Source: Pelagibacteraceae bacterium AG-390-C22
GTDB lineage: Bacteria > Pseudomonadota > Alphaproteobacteria > Pelagibacterales > Pelagibacteraceae
Length of the DNA stretch: 64,000 bases
Assembly (NCBI GenBank): GCA_003278125.1
Contig: QCGX01000004.1
Location: forward strand, 27,653 to 91,652
Direction: 5' to 3'
Positions 56,694 through 64,000 of the stretch are shown one piece after another. Position numbers and translations under genes: made by a program. Within the stretch, counting starts at the first letter, position 1, and every line of letters begins with the position of its first letter. The notes beneath the pieces were generated by a model, which worked only from the letters and a program-made list of their open reading frames with translations, ran no database searches and had not been told where the DNA came from.

Positions 56694-57398
56694 TTATATC
56701 TTCCATCCGGAGTGAATTGCAGAAATACCATTAGAAAGATTTCTATATTCTACATTGGTAAACCCATTTTTAGTTATTAGTTCTAAGAGCTGTTTTTGAT
56801 TATAGAAAACATCTATGCTGTTAATTAAATAATCGTAAGGTTTTGATGATCCTACAATATATTTTCCTAAAACAGGTATAGCTTTTGAATAATTTTTATA
56901 TAAAAAATTTAATAATTCATTATCTATTTTTGAAAATTCTAAACACATAAAACGACCTCCTGGCTTTAAAACTCTGTAAGCTTCCTTGAGAGCTTTGTTA
57001 ATATCAGAAACATTTCTTATTCCATAGCTAATTGTATAAAAGTCATACATATTATCTTCAACAGGTAGAGATTCAGCTCTAGACATGATCCATTTAATAT
57101 TCTTAAAATTTACAAGATTACTCTTACCTTTCTTAAACATATCTTCATTTGGTTCTACACAAGTGATCATTGATAAGTTTTTATTTCGTAAAGAAAATTT
57201 TTTTGCTATATCCCCAGTGCCTGATGCGACATCAATCAATGAGGAACTAGGAGAAGGATTTATCCAATCAATAAATTTATCCTTCCAAATGCGATGTATT
57301 CCTAAAGACATCACGTCGTTCATCAAATCATATTTATTATAAACTTCTGAAAATACCGAATTGACTAATTTTGCTTTATCTTGAATAGTGCTTTTCAT
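56694..57398 (-). CDS. ubiE: Ubiquinone/menaquinone methyltransferase UbiE
   Basis: NDVMSLGIHRIWKDKF; DVASGTGDIAKK; ISYGIRNVSDINKALKEAYRVLKPGGR. Confidence 0.97.
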   Translation of the reverse strand: MKSTIQDKAKLVNSVFSEVYNKYDLMNDVMSLGIHRIWKDKFIDWINPSPSSSLIDVASGTGDIAKKFSLRNKNLSMITCVEPNEDMFKKGKSNLVNFKNIKWIMSRAESLPVEDNMYDFYTISYGIRNVSDINKALKEAYRVLKPGGRFMCLEFSKIDNELLNFLYKNYSKAIPVLGKYIVGSSKPYDYLINSIDVFYNQKQLLELITKNGFTNVEYRNLSNGISAIHSGWKI

Positions 57399-57409
57399 AG
57401 ATTAATTAT

Positions 57410-58279
57410 ATGCCAGAATTACCAGAAGTTGAAGTTGTTAAAAAGTCCTTAATTAACAAAACTCAAAATTTAATTGTAAAAGCAGTCAAAATAAATGATG
57501 GGAGATTAAGATATAAAATTGATAGAAACAAAATCAAAAAAATTATTGGGCTGAAGTTTAAAAAAATTTCTAGAAGATCCAAATATTTACTATTTTTCTT
57601 TAATAAAGATGTTGTAATGCTAGTACATTTAGGTATGACGGGAAAATTTTTTTTCGTTAACCGCAAAAGAACAAAATATAAAACAAGTTTTTACTACGAT
57701 ATTAATGAAGATAAAGACAAAAAACACGATCGCATAATTTTCAATTTATCAAATAATCAAAAATTAATTTATAATGATGTAAGAAAATTTGGTTTTATAA
57801 AGTTTATTCAACGAGCCGGTCTAGAACAAAATGCCCACCTTAAACATTTAGGGCCAGAACCAATGAGTGCTAAATTTAATATTGGATACTTTAAAGATTA
57901 TAGGACAGGAAAAGAAAGGAATATTAAAAATATTTTAATGGATCAAAAATTCATATCTGGATTAGGAAATATTTATGTAAATGAAATTCTTTTTTTAAGT
58001 GGAGTAAAACCTGTAAAAAAAATTAAAAAACTTACAGATGTTGAGATAAAAAAAATTATAAAATTTACCAAAAAAATAATTTCTAAAGCCATAATACTTG
58101 GAGGTTCATCTATAAAAGATTTTTCTAGTAGCAGTGGAAAAAAAGGTTCATTTCAGCAATATTTCAACGTTTATGGAAAAAAAGGTGAAAATTGCCCAAA
58201 GGTTAAATGCAAGGGAAAGATAAAAAAAATTGTTGTATCTAATCGAGCATCATTTTTTTGTAATAAATGCCAAAAATAA
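57410..58279 (+). CDS. mutM: Formamidopyrimidine-DNA glycosylase
   Basis: PELPEVEVVKKSL; LGMTGKF; C-terminal zinc finger. Confidence 0.97.
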   Translation: MPELPEVEVVKKSLINKTQNLIVKAVKINDGRLRYKIDRNKIKKIIGLKFKKISRRSKYLLFFFNKDVVMLVHLGMTGKFFFVNRKRTKYKTSFYYDINEDKDKKHDRIIFNLSNNQKLIYNDVRKFGFIKFIQRAGLEQNAHLKHLGPEPMSAKFNIGYFKDYRTGKERNIKNILMDQKFISGLGNIYVNEILFLSGVKPVKKIKKLTDVEIKKIIKFTKKIISKAIILGGSSIKDFSSSSGKKGSFQQYFNVYGKKGENCPKVKCKGKIKKIVVSNRASFFCNKCQK

Positions 58280-58284
58280 TAAAG

Positions 58285-58313
58285 TTGACCGTATTTAAAT
58301 GCACATATATACA
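58285..58313 (+). promoter_or_regulatory. Sigma70-type promoter for rpsT
   Basis: TTGACC-N17-TATACA ending 10 nt before the rpsT ATG. Confidence 0.7.
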
Positions 58314-58323
58314 ATCCTAAAAA

Positions 58324-58575
58324 ATGCCAAATACTAAATCAGCAATTAGAAGAGTAAGAAGGGTTAAAAAACAAACCCAAGTTAATAGAATAAGAAAAAG
58401 TAAATATAAAAATGCCATCAAAAAGATGGATTTATTAATAAAGTCTAAAAATAAGACCGAAGCTAAGAAATATTTCTCAAAGTTCCAATCAATTCTAATG
58501 CAGGTTGCTAAATCAGGGGCAATAAGCAAACGAACTGCCTCTAGAAAAATTTCAAGAGTATCTAAAAAAATTTAA
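58324..58575 (+). CDS. rpsT: 30S ribosomal protein S20
   Basis: MPNTKSAIRRVRRVKKQTQVNRIRKSKYKNAIKKM. Confidence 0.96.
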   Translation: MPNTKSAIRRVRRVKKQTQVNRIRKSKYKNAIKKMDLLIKSKNKTEAKKYFSKFQSILMQVAKSGAISKRTASRKISRVSKKI

Positions 58576-58617
58576 TTTTTGATTTAACAATTCAAAGTTG
58601 ATTATTTTTGTTAAATT

Positions 58618-58672
58618 AATCTATATTTAGATTCAATAAACCAAATCTAGTTTCATTTTTAAGTTGTAGATT
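58618..58672. repeat. Cluster of four AATCTA/TAGATT hexamers upstream of dnaA
   Basis: AATCTA 58618, TAGATT 58628, AATCTA 58644, TAGATT 58667. Confidence 0.5.
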
Positions 58673-58797
58673 AAATTTTTTTTCTATCATAACGTTAATG
58701 CTGCAACCTGATTAAGTTTTTTTTTCATTACAACCTGTGGCTAGTTGCAAATGTTTTGTAAAAAGCGTTTAAAGGAATCTCTTTAAGAATTAATTAC

Positions 58798-60186
58798 ATG
58801 GACAAAAATAATATAAAAAAACAAAATGTTTATATTTCTGAGGAAGAAAAAACATTGAACTGGGATGAAATCCAGAGCTCTTTCAAGAAAACATTTGGCG
58901 CTGAGATTTATACTAGCTGGTTACAAAAAATTTATTTGGTTAAAGAATACAATGATTATTTAATTCTTGGTGTTCCTACAAGGTTTTTTAGAGATTGGAT
59001 AGTATCTAGATATTTAGACAAAATTTTAGAACAAGTTAAAAGTTTTAAACTTAGCCTTAACAGAATCGAATTTAAAATAATTGAGGAGAACAAAAATAAT
59101 AGTGATTTAATTAAGATTGATGAATTGAGCAAGGTTACAGAGATTAAAGACTCTATATTAAATTATAATAGATTAAATCCTAATTTAAATTTTGACAATT
59201 TTATTCAAGGAGAAAGTAATGATATAGCTTTATCCTATTCTAAAAAAGTTTGTGAACACATATCAAGATACAATCCGCTATATGTATGTGGTGGCGTAGG
59301 TTTAGGCAAAACTCATTTGCTAAATGCTATTGGCCTTGAACTTCAACCTGAAAATAACGTTATGTTTATCTCTGCTGAAAGATTTATGTATCATTTTATA
59401 AAATCTATCAAAAAGAATGACATGGTTAATTTTAAAGATTTTTTCAGAAAATCATCCGTATTTATTATCGATGATATTCAATTTATAAGAGGAAAAGAAA
59501 GTTTACAGGAAGAATTCTTTCATACCTTTAATAGTTTGATGGATAAAGGATCTCAAATTGTTATATCTGCTGACAGAACACCAATGAAATTAGATAGGGT
59601 ACAGGAAAGAATTAAATCACGATTAGCAGGAGGTTTAGTTGTGGACATAGATACTCCAGATTTAGAATTAAAAGTGAAAATTATTAAGAAAAGAATTTTA
59701 GAAATAGAAAATCAATTTAAGGAGAATATTAATCTTAACGATGATGTAATTAATTATATTGCAAATGAAAGCAAAACCAATATTAGGGAACTTATTGGTA
59801 TCTTAAATCGAGTGATTGCTTTTGGGAGAGTTCACAATAAAATTCTAACTACGAGTGACTGTAAAAATATATTAAAAGATGTTTTTAGCCAAATTAAAGT
59901 TATTACAGTTGATAAAATACAGAATGTTGTATCAAATTATTTCAATATTCCTTTAAACGAAATGCTCTCTCAAAGACGTTCTAGACCTTTAGCGAGACCT
60001 AGACAAATCGCAATGTTTTTGTCGAAGAAAATGACTACTAGATCTCTTCCTGAAATAGGAAGAAGATTTGCAAATAGAGATCACACGACTGTTATACATG
60101 CTGTAAAAACCATAACGAGATTATCCGAGCAGGACGATGAAATGAAAAAAAATATAAATCAAATTAAAAGTCTTTTGCTAGAATAG
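58798..60186 (+). CDS. dnaA: Chromosomal replication initiator DnaA
   Basis: YVCGGVGLGKTHLLNAIG; FIIDDIQFI; RPLARPRQIAMFLSKKMTTRSLPEIGRRFANRDHTTVIHA. Confidence 0.99.
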   Translation: MDKNNIKKQNVYISEEEKTLNWDEIQSSFKKTFGAEIYTSWLQKIYLVKEYNDYLILGVPTRFFRDWIVSRYLDKILEQVKSFKLSLNRIEFKIIEENKNNSDLIKIDELSKVTEIKDSILNYNRLNPNLNFDNFIQGESNDIALSYSKKVCEHISRYNPLYVCGGVGLGKTHLLNAIGLELQPENNVMFISAERFMYHFIKSIKKNDMVNFKDFFRKSSVFIIDDIQFIRGKESLQEEFFHTFNSLMDKGSQIVISADRTPMKLDRVQERIKSRLAGGLVVDIDTPDLELKVKIIKKRILEIENQFKENINLNDDVINYIANESKTNIRELIGILNRVIAFGRVHNKILTTSDCKNILKDVFSQIKVITVDKIQNVVSNYFNIPLNEMLSQRRSRPLARPRQIAMFLSKKMTTRSLPEIGRRFANRDHTTVIHAVKTITRLSEQDDEMKKNINQIKSLLLE

Positions 60187-60194
60187 TATCAGAG

Positions 60195-61310
60195 ATGAAG
60201 TTTATTGTTAAAAGAGATATTTTATTAAAATCTTTAAATTTTGTTCAAGGAGTGGTCGAGAAAAAAAATACTCTTCCCATACTTTCCAATGTTTTATTAC
60301 AACTTAAAGATAATAAATTGTCTATAGTTGCTACTGATCTAGATATAGTTTTCCATGATGAAATAAATGAGGTTAAAATTACAAAAGAGGGAAGTACGAC
60401 AACATCTGCAGCTATACTTTACGACATTCTCAGAAAAATATCTTCAAATTCAGAATTAAATTTTGATCTTAAATCAGAAAATAAGCTTAGTTTAAAGAGC
60501 GATAATGCTGACTTTAATTTACTTTGTTTACCTACAGACAATTTTCCAACATTTTCTGATGAATTTGAAGGTCCTGAAATTTCATTAAATAATACAAAAT
60601 TTTTAAAGCTTTTAAATAAGACTAAAATTGCAATTTCAAATGATGACTCTAGACATTATTTGAATGGAATTTTTTTACATTTGACAGAAGCTCATGGCAG
60701 AAACTTTTTGACAGGCGTAGCTACTGATAGTCATAGGCTGTCATCTAGTAGTCTTGAAATAGAAAATGCTGATAACTTTTCGTCTCTAATTTTACCAAGA
60801 AAAACTGTTTTTCAGCTTTGTTCCTTACTAACAGAGTCCAACGAAAAATTATCACTTCAAACAAGTGAAAATAAGATTAAATTTACATTAGGAAATATAA
60901 AATTGGTTTCCAAGGTTATTGATGGAAAATTTCCCGATTACAAAAAGGTTGTCCCTGCTAATAATGAAAAATCTCTAGTCGTGCCTTCTAAAGATTTTAT
61001 AAATTCAATCGAAAGAGTAGCAAGTGTTTCATTGGACGGAAAGGAAGGAGTAAAATTAGTTATCAACAAAGAAAATATTCAACTTTCTGTTAATAGCGCT
61101 AATTCTGGAGAAGGGCATGAGGTTATAAAAGCCAGTTTTAATTCAAATGACCTTAATATAAGTTTTAATTCAAAATATTTGATTGATATTGCATCAGAAG
61201 TTGAAGATAAAAATTTAAAAATGAATTTAAAAGACTCTGTTTCACCAGTATTAATCGAAGATGCTTCAGATAAAAATAGTTATTACGTTATAATGCCTAT
61301 GAAAATCTAA
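60195..61310 (+). CDS. dnaN: DNA polymerase III beta clamp
   Basis: NTLPILSNVLLQLKDNKLSIVATDLDI; C-term YYVIMPMKI. Confidence 0.97.
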   Translation: MKFIVKRDILLKSLNFVQGVVEKKNTLPILSNVLLQLKDNKLSIVATDLDIVFHDEINEVKITKEGSTTTSAAILYDILRKISSNSELNFDLKSENKLSLKSDNADFNLLCLPTDNFPTFSDEFEGPEISLNNTKFLKLLNKTKIAISNDDSRHYLNGIFLHLTEAHGRNFLTGVATDSHRLSSSSLEIENADNFSSLILPRKTVFQLCSLLTESNEKLSLQTSENKIKFTLGNIKLVSKVIDGKFPDYKKVVPANNEKSLVVPSKDFINSIERVASVSLDGKEGVKLVINKENIQLSVNSANSGEGHEVIKASFNSNDLNISFNSKYLIDIASEVEDKNLKMNLKDSVSPVLIEDASDKNSYYVIMPMKI

Positions 61311-61343
61311 TTTTTTTTAAATTTACAAATTTTTTTTTATTTC

Positions 61344-61393
61344 AAGCTAAAAGCATTGGTAATTGATCATTTTAAGCTATAAGAAGCACTGGT
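61344..61393. repeat. Imperfect direct repeat upstream of gyrB
   Basis: AAGCTAAAAG---CATTGGT (61344-61360) and AAGCTATAAGAAGCACTGGT (61374-61393). Confidence 0.55.
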
Positions 61394-61436
61394 CGTTTTC
61401 TATTAACTTAAAAAAATGATATAATTATTTATCTAA

Positions 61437-63506
<2,070 letters not shown>

Positions 63507-63513
63507 AGTTAAA

Positions 63514-64000
63514 ATGAATTTTTCTACTCTCTTTAGACTGAGAGAAAATCTTAACTTAGATAGAAAAACCTTAGTAATTTTAAGATGGATTGCAATAATA
63601 GGGCAATTCTCAGCAATAACTCTAGTCTATTTCTATTTAAATTTAGATTTTCCAATTTTAATAGCTTTTGCGGTATTATTTTTAGGTTTTTTATCAAATC
63701 TATATTTACAGTTTGGGATTAGATCAATTACTTTAAGAGATTTTTATTCAAGTGTATTCCTAGTTTATGATTTAATTCAACTCTCTGCCTTGCTGTATCT
63801 AACTGGAGGAATTTCAAATCCCTTTTCAATATTAATGATTATCCCAACTATTGTTTCATCAACACTCTTAAGCATGGGAACAACTATCATATTGGGGATT
63901 TTAACCATTATTTTTTTATTTTTATTAACAATCTTTCACTATCCTTTGCCGGGAATACATGATCATTCAATTACTTTTCCAAAACTTTATTTAACTGGAT
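63514..64000 (+). CDS. RegB/PrrB-type sensor histidine kinase, N-terminal membrane part (partial)
   Basis: Hand translation MNFSTLFRLRENLNLDRKTLVILRWIAIIGQFSAITLVYFYL...LLYLTGGISNPFSILMIIPTI; runs off right edge. Confidence 0.75.
   Translation, partial: MNFSTLFRLRENLNLDRKTLVILRWIAIIGQFSAITLVYFYLNLDFPILIAFAVLFLGFLSNLYLQFGIRSITLRDFYSSVFLVYDLIQLSALLYLTGGISNPFSILMIIPTIVSSTLLSMGTTIILGILTIIFLFLLTIFHYPLPGIHDHSITFPKLYLTG

Noticed and set aside
58731-58741. DnaA box in CTGTGGCTAG
   Set aside because: Only about 7 of 9 matches to the reverse consensus TGTGGATAA; too weak alone

Overview
AT-rich, very gene-dense alphaproteobacterial chromosome segment. Gene content and order (mnmE-mnmG-rsmG-parA-parB-holA-lptE-leuS-DUF3576; grpE-dnaK-dnaJ; nusA-infB-rbfA-rpsO-pnp; fabI-fabB-fabA/irr; ubiE-ubiB-coaBC-dut; mutM-rpsT-dnaA-dnaN-gyrB) suggest a streamlined Pelagibacterales/SAR11-type genome (inference). 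About 64 protein genes are supported, including two partial genes at the window edges (ftsK, regB/prrB-like) and two small genes absent from the ORF track: a 35-aa ArfA-like ribosome-rescue ORF and a 54-aa two-helix membrane protein. No tRNA, rRNA, CRISPR array or mobile element was seen. Leading second-look items: (1) the ArfA-like micro-ORF overlapping a degenerate response regulator; (2) a consensus-like katG promoter whose spacer and -10 are covered by a 25-nt near-perfect palindrome, directly downstream of an Irr-type regulator gene; (3) two parS-like sites inside rsmG; (4) an intrinsic-terminator-like hairpin ending about 20 nt before the nusA start; (5) head-to-head genes with abutting or overlapping start codons (CATATG, ATGCAT) and tail-to-tail genes sharing TTAA stop codons, with almost no visible terminators; (6) a cluster of missing neighbours (recF, truB, rimP, ylxR and others) and a TsaB of only 127 aa. 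No clearly unprecedented multi-gene system was found; most of the window is housekeeping. All coordinates and motifs were read by eye without tools.
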